Shown: positions 24,400 through 32,608 of the stretch, one piece after another
Layout of the letters: each line of letters opens with the position of its first letter
Position numbering within the stretch: the stretch's first letter is position 1
Assembly (NCBI GenBank): GCA_963995505.1
Contig: OZ023181.1
Span: 10,722,221-10,786,220, forward strand
DNA: 64,000 nt
Direction of reading: 5' to 3'
Source: Hypericum androsaemum
Taxonomy: Eukaryota > Streptophyta > Magnoliopsida > Malpighiales > Hypericaceae
Notes under the pieces: generated by a model
Databases searched by the model: none
Told to the model about the DNA's origin: nothing
Seen by the model: only the letters and a program-made list of their open reading frames with translations
Position numbers and translations under genes: made by a program

Positions 24400-26396
24400 A
24401 GGGAAGAAAAGGCAAGAAAAGGAAAGAAAAGGCAAGAAAAGGAAAGATAAGGTAAGGAAAGGCAAGATCAGGCAAGAAAAGGCAATGAAAAAGGAAGGAA
24501 AAGGCAAGGAAAAGGCAAGATAAGGAAAGAAATGGCAAGAAAGGGAAAGAAAATGGAATAAAAGACAAGAAAAGGCAAGGAAAAGGCAAGATAAGGAAAG
24601 AAAAGGCAAGATAAAGCAAGAAATGGCAAGATAAGGAAAGAAATGGCAAGAAATGGCAAGGAAAAGGAAAGATAAGGAGAGAAAAGGAAAGATAAGGATA
24701 GAAAAGGCAAAATAAGGCAAGAAAAGGCCAGAAAAGATAAGAAAAGGCCCGAAAAGGCAAGGAAAGGGCAAGATGTGGCAAGAAAAGGCAAGAAAAGATA
24801 AGAAAAGGGAAGAAAAGGAAAGAAAAGGCAAGAAAAGGAAAGAAAAATGCAAGAAAAGGAAAGAAAAGGAATGACAAGGAAAGAAAAGGCAAGGAAAAGG
24901 CAAGATAAGGAAAGAAAAGGCAAGATAATGCAAGAAATAGAAAGAAATGCAAGGAAAAGGTAAGATAAGGCAAGAAAAGGCAAGATGAGGAAAGAAAAGG
25001 AAAGAAAAAAGAAAAACAGGAAAGAAAAGGCAAGATAAGGCAAGAAAAGGCAAGAAAAATATAAGATAAGGGAAGATAAGGCAAGATAAAGCATGAAAAG
25101 GCAAGCTAAGGCAAGAAAAAGGCAAGATAAGGAAAGAAAAGGCATGATAAAGCAAGAAAAGGCAAGGAAAAGGCAAGATAAGGAAACAAATGGCAAGGAA
25201 AATGGAAGATAAAGAAAGAAAAGCCAAGATAACGTAAGAAAAGGTAAGAAATACATGGAAAAGGTAAGATAAGGAAAGAAAAGGCAAGATAAGGCAAGAA
25301 AATGTAAGATAAGGCAAGACAACGCAAAAAAAAGGCAAGAAAAGGCAAGATAAGGAGAGAAAAGGCAAGATAAGAAGAGAAAAGGCAAGAAAAGGCAAGA
25401 TAAGGCAAGGAATGGCAAGATAAGACAAGAAAAGGCAAGGAATAAGCAAGATAAGGAAAGAACAGGCTAGATAAGGAAACAAGAGGCAAGGAAATGGCAA
25501 GAAAAGATAGGGAAATGGCAAGATAAGGCAAGAAAAGGTAAGATAAGGCAAGAAAATGCAAGATAAGGAAAGAAAAGGCAAGAAATGGCAAGAAAAGGCA
25601 AGATAAGGCAAGAAAATGCAAGATAAGGAAAGAAAAGGCAAGAAAAGGTAAGAAAAAGCTGGAAAAAGGCAAGAAAAGGCAAGGTAAATGCAGGAAAAGG
25701 CAAGGAAAGACAAGATAAGGTAAGAAAAGGCAAGAAAAGACAAGATAAGGTAAGAAAAGGCAAAGAAAAGGCAAGAAAAGGTAAAGAAATGGCAAGATGT
25801 GGAATGAAAATGCAAGAAAAGGTAAGAAAGGACAAGAAAAGGCAAGATATGTCAAGAAAAGGCAAGAAAAATACAAGATAACGGAAGACAAGGCAAGATA
25901 AAGCAACAAATGGCAAGATAAGGCAAGATAAGGCAAGAAAAAGGTAAGATAAGGAAAGAAAAGGCATGATAATGCAAGAAAAGGCAAGGAAAAGGCAAGA
26001 TAAGGCAAGAAAAAGGTAAGATAAGGAAAGAAAAGGCATGATAATGCAAGAAAAGGCATGATAATGCAAGAAAAGGCAAGGAAAAGGCAAGATAAGGAAA
26101 GAAAAGGCAAGAAATGGCAAGGAAAATGCATGGTAAGGAAAGAAAAGGCAAGATAAGGCAAGTAAAAGTAAGATAAGGCAAAGAAAGGCAAGAAAGGCAA
26201 GATAAAGCAAGAAAGGCAAGATAAGGCAAGGGAAAGGCAAGAAAAGGCAAGATAATGCAAGAAAAGGCAAGGAAAAGGCAAGATAAGGCAAGAAAAGGCA
26301 AGTTAAGGCAAGAAATGGCATGGAAAAGGCAAGAAAAGGCAAGGAAAATGCAAGAAAAGACAATAAAAGAAAAGAAAAGGCAAGCTAAGGCAAGAT
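24400..26396 (+). repeat. Satellite sub-family D, left of the retrotransposon
   Basis: This stretch shares landmarks with 34.9-40.7 kb and not with 1-24 kb: GATGTGG near 24773 and 25796, AAACAAGAGGCAAGGAAATGG near 25483, and AAAAATACAAGATAA near 25868. The last ~655 bases before the LTR (25740-26396) match 34880-35452 on the other side of the element. The sub-family was therefore one block split by the insertion. Confidence 0.65.
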
Positions 26397-26412
26397 TGTC
26401 ACGACCCATCAT
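25852..26412 (-). other. Chimeric LTR-satellite open frame (probably not a gene)
   Basis: A 186-codon frame starts at two adjacent ATG codons inside the last 16 bases of the 3' LTR. It crosses the LTR/array joint without a stop and continues through about 540 bases of satellite pyrimidine strand. Its first residues (MMGRDN) come from the LTR; the rest is the hydrophobic Leu/Phe/Ser/Cys decapeptide repeat. It lies about 90 bases downstream of the predicted LTR transcription start, after two very short upstream frames. I see no evidence of selection. It is recorded because LTR-driven transcription leftward would yield an RNA with this start codon in place. Confidence 0.4.
25920..26075 (+). repeat. 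72-base tandem duplication
   Basis: The string around GGCATGATAATGCAAG occurs at 25963 and 26035, a 72-base offset, with AAAAAGGTAAGATAAGG repeated before it, and a third partial copy at 26056. The matching stretch right of the retrotransposon (near 35090) has the string only once. This explains most of the ~80-base length difference between the two flanks. Confidence 0.7.
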
Positions 26413-26503
26413 GAGGTCGGTGATCGGCGCTAGACTCCACTGTATACAAACTACAAAATACAGATCTAGCCAGCCTCAAAACATAGCATAAAGTTCATCA
26501 ACT

Positions 26504-26509
26504 TTTATT
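26504..26509 (-). terminator. AATAAA poly(A) signal in the 3' LTR
   Basis: AATAAA on the element strand, at the same position as in the other LTR. It would direct polyadenylation of the genomic transcript inside the LTR, before the satellite joint at 26396. Confidence 0.5.
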
Positions 26510-26530
26510 TAAAGCAACACCAGGACACGC

Positions 26531-26538
26531 TATATAAA
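26531..26538 (-). promoter_or_regulatory. Putative TATA box of the 3' LTR
   Basis: Identical to the site in the right LTR. From here transcription would start around 26500 and run leftward through about 100 bases of LTR into the satellite, producing pyrimidine-rich RNA. Alternative TATAAA-like site at 27677-27684. Confidence 0.5.
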
Positions 26539-28696
26539 CATGCTTCTCAAAACATAAGATATACAAAGATGGTGTGAGAACCATCACCAAATGTCTGAAC
26601 AAGTTCCCTATGATACATGTTCAAACCAGAGCATAGTCCCGGATCTAGCCTTTGAAAACCACTACGGAGCATCTATAGAAGAGTACAAAAGATAGCATGA
26701 TTCGGAGACCTCAAAAGAGTAGCCCTCGAATGAAAGAGATGGGCATGCACCACGGACTCCAGAACTTGAGGCAAACTATGATAGCTTTAACCTGAGATGG
26801 ATTAGTAAGGGGTAAGTGTTTTGAAACACTTAGTAAGAAGATAGAACATAACATATTGGTTATGTCTGCTATAAATGAGAGACAGAACTTAACCATGTCC
26901 AACAATATGCAAGACCACAAGATGCATGCCAACCATATGATCACACACACACAAAAGTTCACACAGTGAACAAACGGTGAGCTATAGATAGATTTAGATG
27001 GGCCACTTCCTCTCCAGCACAGGGATATCAACATGGTCATCAGATCTCCTTTCCATAATCACATACTAAGTTTAATAGTAGTAAACTAGGATATCCCCAG
27101 TCTATGTGCACATAGGCTAATATCCCCGGTTAGCATGGGAAAACCTGTCCATATCTCACCAAAAACAACATAGCATACCCACACAAATTGGCCCCACGCT
27201 AGGAAAGACATATTCTCTAGCTAGCCATTAACATGTGCCATATCTCTGACAGACCAATCCAAACATGACCGATCTTAGCACAAATGCACATGACCACTTC
27301 ATGAACATACTTCATATGCATGAGACGCACATAATCAAGGCCTGAAACATGCACATGCACCAAACAAAACTAAATTTATCATGTTCTATTCGCTTACACA
27401 ACGAAGATCCACCGATCACACTGATTCCCGAATCTGATGTCCCTTTTACTTAAAGCTTTTATAACCATCTTTTGTTATGATTCTCCTTCACCAAGACACC
27501 TTGAGGAAGATCTGTACAATAATTCCAATTCACAAAATAGGGTTAGCTTCTCACTTCCCAAATCAAGTTGTTTCCATCACTTCAAAACAACCAAGCACAA
27601 GAGAAGCTCAACCACTTCTATCTTCAACAAACATCACATATAACTCAATATTATACCATAACCACTTCAAATAACTCTTTATATGGACTCCCCTGTATGT
27701 ACTTGATATCTTAGAATCCAAGTATTTACCAAAAATTCCAAACATATCACTTACCAAGTCATTACTCTTGACCCCCTTCAATCTATACACAATCAGCAAG
27801 TCCGAACTGCATCTAGGTTTTGAATACGATTTCTTCATCCAAACTGGGTGTATGATACATATTTAGAAACCTTATAGAGTCCTCTACCATCTATAAAAAT
27901 ACAAAGTTCCAATTCAAAGCCTATGTACACTTACCAATCAAGTTTTCTTCAATAACCTCAGCTATGTGCTTCACCAACGACTGTCTGATTCAAAATGGAT
28001 TTCCTGTTGATTCCCTGATCCAAATTCAACATATGATATACCAAAAGAAAGGTATGGAAGTCCTCTACGATAGTCTTGACAACTTCAAAGTCCAAATCGG
28101 AATGCAAGTAGGCTTACCGACTGATGCTTTATCTAGCAGCTTCTTTCTCTTTCCTTCAGCTCTCTCTCTCTTCTTCTTTTCAATTCTGTTTTGTGGCTAA
28201 GTGTAAGGACGTTTTGCTTCTTAAAGGAAGTCTCTGAGACATAGAAGGAGGTGGGTGAAGTCTAATAGCATTCCACTCACCTCTACAATTTGATCTATGG
28301 AGCAAACAAGTGGAGTGTTGCAATTGACTACTTAAAATCTGGGGTCCAATCAGCACACTCCCAAGCTAGCAGCTCAAATATGGCGGCCTTCCTCTGGTTT
28401 TTATCCAATTTGATAGTCAACTTATTTGTTCCTCTATGTTTATAATTTCTGGATCAAGTTTATTTGTGCTATTTGAAGCAATATTGAGAATGTTATGCCC
28501 AATTTACTAAGCAAAGGTCAATCTGTCCAAATCTGTCCAAGTAGCTTCTCAAGGAAATAAATTCACTAAGGATTGTTATGGTTGAAATGGGATCATAAGG
28601 ACACCAATTGACATCATTGAACACTTCAAATCACACATCTTATGTAGAAATCTCAGTCCGATACATTCCGACTAACCATTTTCCCCGAATATCACA

Positions 28697-28710
28697 ATTC
28701 TCCCCTCCTT
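28697..28710 (-). other. Polypurine tract
   Basis: The element strand reads AAGGAGGGGAGAAT immediately before the LTR start TGTGATATTC. This is the plus-strand primer position and independently sets the LTR boundary at 28696. Confidence 0.9.
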
Positions 28711-28760
28711 ATAAAAACTTCGATCCCCGAATTTACTAGAGGCATGAAGTACTTACAGTG
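28711..28760 (-). other. Element 3' untranslated spacer
   Basis: A short stretch between the pol stop and the polypurine tract, with no open frame. It is purine-rich on the element strand, as is common next to a polypurine tract. Confidence 0.6.
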
Positions 28761-29228
28761 TTAGTCAAATAGGTGTGGATACTTCTCTCGCATATCCTCC
28801 TCTAACTCCCATGTAGCCTCTGCTGTTGAATGATTTTGCCATTCTACTTTTACAAATGGAAGATGTTTGGTCCTCAAATTTCTCACTTGTCGACCCAATA
28901 TCCGTAAGGGTCGCTCTTCATATGTAAGATCATCCTAGAAGTCCACATTTGGCTGGTCTAGCATATGTGAAGGATCATATAGGTATCTCCTAAGCATCGA
29001 GACATGAAACACATGATGTATATGCGATAATGTGGGTGGTAATGCCAACCGATAAGCCACTTGATCAACCCGCTCCAAAATCTCAAATGGTCCCACATAT
29101 CTTGGACTCAATTTATCCTTTTTCCCAAATCTCCTAATCCCTTTCATTGGAGATACATTCAGAAACACATTGGTACCCATTTCAAACTCAATATCTTTTC
29201 TCTTTTTATCTGAGTATGACACAATCAT
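28761..29228 (-). pseudogene. pol relic: integrase C-terminus and chromodomain-like tail
   Basis: Only the end of integrase remains. The first part (29228-28935) holds a KKRKDIEFE segment, a KVSP-like strand and the GPFEILERV element (GPF/Y module). An amber stop at 28935 follows. The same frame then encodes about 57 residues ending at 28761, with a VEWQNHSTAEATWE core, which matches the chromodomain-like tail of chromoviruses that targets integration to heterochromatin. The HHCC zinc-binding domain and the DDE catalytic core are missing entirely. The start at 29228 is artificial and marks the deletion joint. Identification of the chromodomain is by motif; no profile search was possible. Confidence 0.85.
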
Positions 29229-29745
29229 AGTCTTTCAGAAGCTCCATCCATCTCCTCTGCCTCATATTTAGATCCCTCTGATCAAAAATATACTTTAAGC
29301 TCTTATGATCCGTAAATATTTCAAATTTCTCACCATATAGATAATGCCTCCATATCTTGAGTGCAAACACCACTGCAGCCATTTCCAAGTCGTGCACTGG
29401 GTAATTGTGCTCGTGTTTCTTCAACTGTCTAGATGCATAAGCTATCACATTTCTTCCCTGCATCAAAACACATCCCAAACCAATCCTAGAAGCATCACAG
29501 TACACAGCATATCCCCCGGATGCAGACGGTAAAGCCAAAACAGGAGCATTGGTTAACAAACTTTTCAACTCCTGAAAACTTCTCTCACAATCTTCTACCC
29601 ACATATATTTTACATTCTTTTGTGTCAATTGAGTGAGTGGAGCAGCCAAAGTAGAAAACCCTTTTACAAACCGTCTGTAATATCCAGTCAAACCAAGGAA
29701 GCTACGTATCTCAGTAACATTGGTTGGAGTTGGCCAATTCACCAT
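29206..29745 (-). pseudogene. pol relic: RT connection and RNase H
   Basis: The segment begins with the RT thumb/connection (WPTPTNV, then [16 protein letters not shown]). It then covers RNase H with its three acidic positions visible: Asp in YCDAS (about residue 84 of the segment), Glu in DLEM (121) and Asp in TDHKSL (146). It is open for 179 codons, the best-preserved module of the element. The normal continuation into the RNase H-integrase linker is absent: after KDYDC the sequence jumps to the integrase C-terminal region near 29215. Confidence 0.9.
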
Positions 29746-29748
29746 AGC

Positions 29749-30676
29749 TTACACCTTCATTGGATCAACTGACACTCCATCCTTGGAAACAACATGTCCT
29801 AGGAATGCCACACTTTGCAACCAAAACTCACACTTGGAGAATTTAGCATACAACTGATTATCAAGCAAGGTCTTCAAAACCAACTGAAGATGTCCTTCCT
29901 GTTCTTCCTTAGTTCGTGAGTAGATCAATATATCATCAATAAAGACAACTACAAACTGATCCAAGAATGGCTTGAATACTCGGTTCATCAAACCCAGAAA
30001 GAAATCAGGTGCATTAGGAAGACCAAATGACATAACTAAGAACTCATAGTGTCCATATCGAGTTCTGAAGGCTGTCTTAGTCACATCTTCCTTTCGTTAA
30101 TTGATGATATCCTGACCTTAGATCAATCTTTGAAAACCACTTGGCATCTCTTAGCTGATCAAATAAATCATCAATGCATGGAAGAGGATACTGGTTGCGA
30201 ATAGTTACCTTTTGAGCTTACGGTAATCAATGCACAACCTCAAACTTCCATCCTTCTTTCTATTAAATAACACTGGAGCACCCCGTAGGGAAAACACTAG
30301 GCCGAATATATCCTTTATCCAATAGATCCTGCAATTGAGCCTTCAACTCTTGTAACTCAGCAGGTGCCATATGATACGGTGGTATAGAGATTGGTTCTGT
30401 CCCTGGCATTAACTCAATGCAAAACTCAATCTCCCTCTCAGGTGGCAAACTTGGCAAGTCATCTGGAAAAACATCTGGAAACTCTTTCACGACAGGAATC
30501 TCATCAATAGTTATCTTTTTTGCATCTGTATCAGCTTCTTTAATAATAGCCAAATAACTCACATAACCCTTTTTTAATAATCTGCAAGCCTTCAAACATG
30601 AGATAAGCCTAGCTGGAATTACCATCCCATCACCCCGAAACATAAATTCTGGCTCACCCTTAGGCTTGAAGGTCAC
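29749..30676 (-). pseudogene. pol relic: reverse transcriptase
   Basis: RNA-dependent DNA polymerase of the Ty3/gypsy type. The N-terminal linker and the PGTEPISIPPYHMAPAEL block lie in the frame that ends at 30263. Frameshifts are evident near 30285, near 30212 and near 30095, because conserved RT blocks continue in shifted frames across each point. The last part (30084-29749) carries the palm motif FIDD at about 29943-29932, with both catalytic aspartates present, preceded by an SFGLPNAP block. An ochre stop at 29749 separates it from the RT connection and RNase H, which continue in the same frame. The enzyme cannot be made from this copy. Confidence 0.92.
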
Positions 30677-30712
30677 AATCTTATTGAAACAATCTACTGT
30701 TGCATGATATGA

Positions 30713-31199
30713 TCATAACCAATCCATACCCAAAATCACATCAAAATCCTCCATATCAAGCACATGTATATCAGCAACCATATCACGTCCATCCACAACA
30801 ATCACACATGATTTAAGAACTAAATGCACATGTATGATATGACCCGAAGGGGTACAAACATCTAGTGACTCCTCTAAGGACACAAGTTGATCATCAAAAG
30901 ACTTAGCAAACTGGGGTGACAAGAATGAATGTGTCGACCCCGAATCAAACAAGACTCGAGCATCTAACAAGCTTATAGGGAATATACCTAAAACCACAAT
31001 ATTAGATGCGGTAGCATCTTTCTTTGTCAAAGCATATACTCGAGCAGGACCACCTCCATTATGCTCCATAGGCTCATTTTCTCTAGGAACTGAATTCTCA
31101 CCCTCAAAGCTTTGGCCGACAGAACTCCTATTTTGTTCTTGAGGTCAAGAAAATCTGTAACCATGAGGTATGGTAGAAAAACTAGCAACCTGTACACTT
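30713..31199 (-). pseudogene. pol relic: aspartic protease
   Basis: The retropepsin-type protease matures Gag-Pol as a dimer. The segment 31069-30713 carries the FDSGSTHSF active-site motif (Asp-Ser-Gly, about residue 42 of that segment) and ends in the typical VILGMDWL strand. It shares the frame of the zinc knuckle upstream, but an opal stop at 31145 separates them, and another at 30713 cuts it from reverse transcriptase. The protease core itself appears uninterrupted. The ATG at 31069 is an internal Met, not a true start, because in this family protease is made as part of a polyprotein. Confidence 0.88.
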
Positions 31200-32331
31200 T
31201 GCCTTGCCTTATCCTCAGGACAATCTTTGATATGATGTCTATAATTACCACATCCAAAGCAAGCTCCTATCTATCTATGGCATGGCCTTCTATGTTGTTG
31301 TTGTTTCCCACATCTTGGACAACTTACTGAGCTACTAGACTGGTCCCGACTACCATGTGGGTTGTGAACATCTTTTCCTCTCCCAAATCTACCAAATGAT
31401 CCTCCGCCCTTGACAAGGCAGGCTAAATGCTCATCCTTCTCTGTTGTTTCCCAAAGCTTTGGTTGACACTAGGTTGTGTTTATCTTTCAAACCTCTGCAC
31501 CTTTGGTTGCCTTTGGATCATCTGGCGCTCAGTATCACGCATCTCTAATGTCCTTGCACAATCCACTGCAGCTTCATATGACTTGAATCCACGAGGGTAC
31601 ATAACCTTGAACATAGCATCATCAAGTCCCCGAATGAACCTTTTTACCTTCTTCTCCTCATCAGGAATTAAATGCTTTGCATAACGGGAAAGATAACAAA
31701 ACCTCTTATCATACTCAGTTACTGTCATCTCTGGTGTCTTTACTAACTGCTCAAACTCAAAGGCACAGGCATCCCTTAAACTCTCTGGCAAGAAGCAGTC
31801 CAATAAAGCTTTACTAAATTTCTTCCAAGTCCATCCACGTGATCCCACAGTTTGGAACTAAACTCCAGCCTCTCCAGTCAACTTAAATGCAGCTAACTCT
31901 ATCATCCTCTTCCCTTCACATTTTAGGATCTTCCACCTCTTCTCCATTTCATCAACAAATACCTGAGGATCATCACGCACACCTGAGAATGTAGGTGGCT
32001 CCAACTTTAAAAACTCTGCCAATGAGTCATCTCTAGGAACCAAAGCAGCTTTTCGTTCCACCTGGCTTTGTTGAGTAGCAATAAATTTCTCCATTGCTAT
32101 CAACACACTTTCCACAGCATCACCACCATGCCTTTCAGCCCCAGAAGTACCACCAACTGGTGGGTCAGTCTCAACTATCCTGGCATTATCAGTAGTTGTG
32201 TTATCAACTGGTGGTACTGGCTCAATTACAATATCATTTCTATGTCCATCAGAGCACTCACCTCGCTCCCTGATAGTAGTTTCTGCACCTCTACGTGTAA
32301 CAGGCATATTCTCCATATAAGACCAAGTCAC
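31200..32331 (-). pseudogene. gag: gag relic with zinc knuckle
   Basis: Gag forms the virus-like particle and binds the RNA. The frame opens at 32331; further in-frame ATGs at 32316 and 32307 make the true start uncertain. The N-terminal ~90 residues are polar and variable. The retrotransposon Gag core follows, with an LEPPTFSG-type entry, a WKKF segment and a YDKRFCYLSRYA segment. An amber stop at 31858 interrupts the core and the same frame then runs to 31480. A frameshift must lie between 31480 and about 31330, because the CCHC zinc knuckle at 31220-31261 (C-x2-C-x4-H-x4-C) is in another frame, with an amber stop just before it at 31271. A second, irregular CxxC-H-C cluster precedes the knuckle. 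Gag is not functional in this copy. Confidence 0.88.
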
Positions 32332-32450
32332 GATTTAAGAAGACCCAAGGACAAGCTGATACAATGAGGGATAAAGACATGACAGATCCTATGCTCCGTA
32401 GGGTTCCTAAAATACACATTTAGACAACACATAAGACAAAACTCAATTGA
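32332..32450 (-). other. Element 5' untranslated leader
   Basis: About 120 bases between the primer-binding site and the first candidate gag ATG. It would carry the packaging signal in a functional element. No further feature was recognised. Confidence 0.55.
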
Positions 32451-32462
32451 GCTCTGATACCA
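32451..32462 (-). other. Primer-binding site (initiator Met tRNA)
   Basis: The element strand reads TGGTATCAGAGC four bases inside the 5' LTR end. This matches the 3' end of plant initiator methionine tRNA used by most plant LTR retrotransposons. It fixes the element strand and identifies the right-hand LTR as the 5' one. Confidence 0.92.
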
Positions 32463-32573
32463 AGTCTGTCACGACCCATCATGAGGTCGGTGATTGGCGC
32501 TAGACTCTACTGTATACAAACTACAAAATGTAGATCTAGCCAGCCTCAAAACATAGCATAAAGTTCATCAACT

Positions 32574-32579
32574 TTTATT
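32574..32579 (-). terminator. AATAAA poly(A) signal in the 5' LTR
   Basis: The element strand reads AATAAA just downstream of the predicted TATA box, as expected in or near the R region. In the 5' LTR such a signal is normally bypassed. Confidence 0.45.
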
Positions 32580-32600
32580 TAAAGCAACACCAGGACACGC

Positions 32601-32608
32601 TATATAAA
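32601..32608 (-). promoter_or_regulatory. Putative TATA box of the 5' LTR
   Basis: TATATAAA on the + strand reads TTTATATA on the element strand, about 135 bases from the LTR end and about 22 bases upstream of an AATAAA. That spacing fits a plant LTR U3/R boundary. A second TATAAA-like site lies further upstream at 33904-33911, so the choice is an inference. Confidence 0.5.

Larger units (their letters stand above)
12200..24400 (+). repeat. Satellite sub-family C
   Basis: The diagnostic module is GGGAATAAAAGGCAAG or close variants, seen near 12188, 12290, 15930, 16258, 16825, 17597, 18410, 20970, 21375, 22690 and 23070, and essentially absent from the other sub-families. It often follows AAGAAAGGGCAAGAAAA. 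The stretch also contains the three-copy ~0.8-kb repeat at 16.5-18.8 kb and the 88-base repeat near 22.75 kb. Both limits are approximate. Confidence 0.6.
1..26396 (+). repeat. Left block of 10/11-base purine-rich satellite array
   Basis: The whole block is made of tandem modules of about 10 bases. The commonest are GGCAAGAAAA and GGCAAGATAA, then GGAAAGAAAA, GGAAAGATAA, GGTAAGAAAA and the 11-base GGCAAGGAAAA. The + strand is mostly A and G. C sits almost only in GGCAAG, and T mainly in GATAAG, GGTAAG or AAATGG. The purine strand keeps one orientation throughout. Modules differ by point changes, and fixed strings of variants recur at longer spacing, giving higher-order repeats that are listed separately. 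No gene, RNA gene or unrelated insertion was seen inside the block. The long open frames on the - strand are a side effect of the stop-poor pyrimidine strand. I do not recognise this as a named satellite family. Confidence 0.95.
26397..28696 (-). repeat. 3' LTR (left copy), 2300 bases
   Basis: On the element strand it starts TGTGATATTC directly after the polypurine tract and ends GGTCGTGACA against the array. This is the only complete LTR boundary pair in the window. Compared with the right LTR it lacks 158 bases after about 27595. The missing segment is bounded by ACCAA in the right copy, which suggests a microhomology deletion here. Apart from that, the two copies differ by scattered substitutions at roughly 4-5% in the stretches compared by eye. 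It contains a TATA-like box and an AATAAA signal near its 3' end. The five array bases before it read AAGAT, but no matching duplication exists on the other side. Confidence 0.93.

Noticed and set aside
1..26396. Satellite as telomere or interstitial telomere repeat, since some plants use unusual 7-12-base telomere units.
   Set aside because: The module is highly variable, organised in multi-kilobase higher-order repeats, and lacks the G-run pattern of telomere strands. A telomerase product would be far more uniform.
1..26396. Satellite as a CRISPR array or other spaced direct repeat.
   Set aside because: There are no unique spacers; repeats are directly abutting 10-11-base modules and the context is a plant-type retrotransposon.
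26392..26396. AAGAT before the left LTR as one half of a 5-base target-site duplication.
   Set aside because: The right end of the element is truncated and the bases after it do not contain AAGAT at the joint, so no duplication can be shown. AAGAT is also extremely common in the array.
26711..27040. A 109-codon frame present in both LTRs (26711-27040 and 32781-33110).
   Set aside because: Its presence in both copies follows from LTR duplication. It has no recognisable domain, lies in the U3 part of the LTR, and has no evidence of coding. The similarity between copies is no higher than in the surrounding LTR.
27437..27674. Short + strand frames inside the LTR and internal region (for example 27437-27643, 32068-32367).
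   Set aside because: They are antisense to the element, lack domains, and are of a length expected by chance.
28130..28190. CT-rich microsatellite in the LTR (also near 34380-34410) as a promoter initiator element.
   Set aside because: It is a short low-complexity tract far from the predicted TATA box, with no supporting motif.
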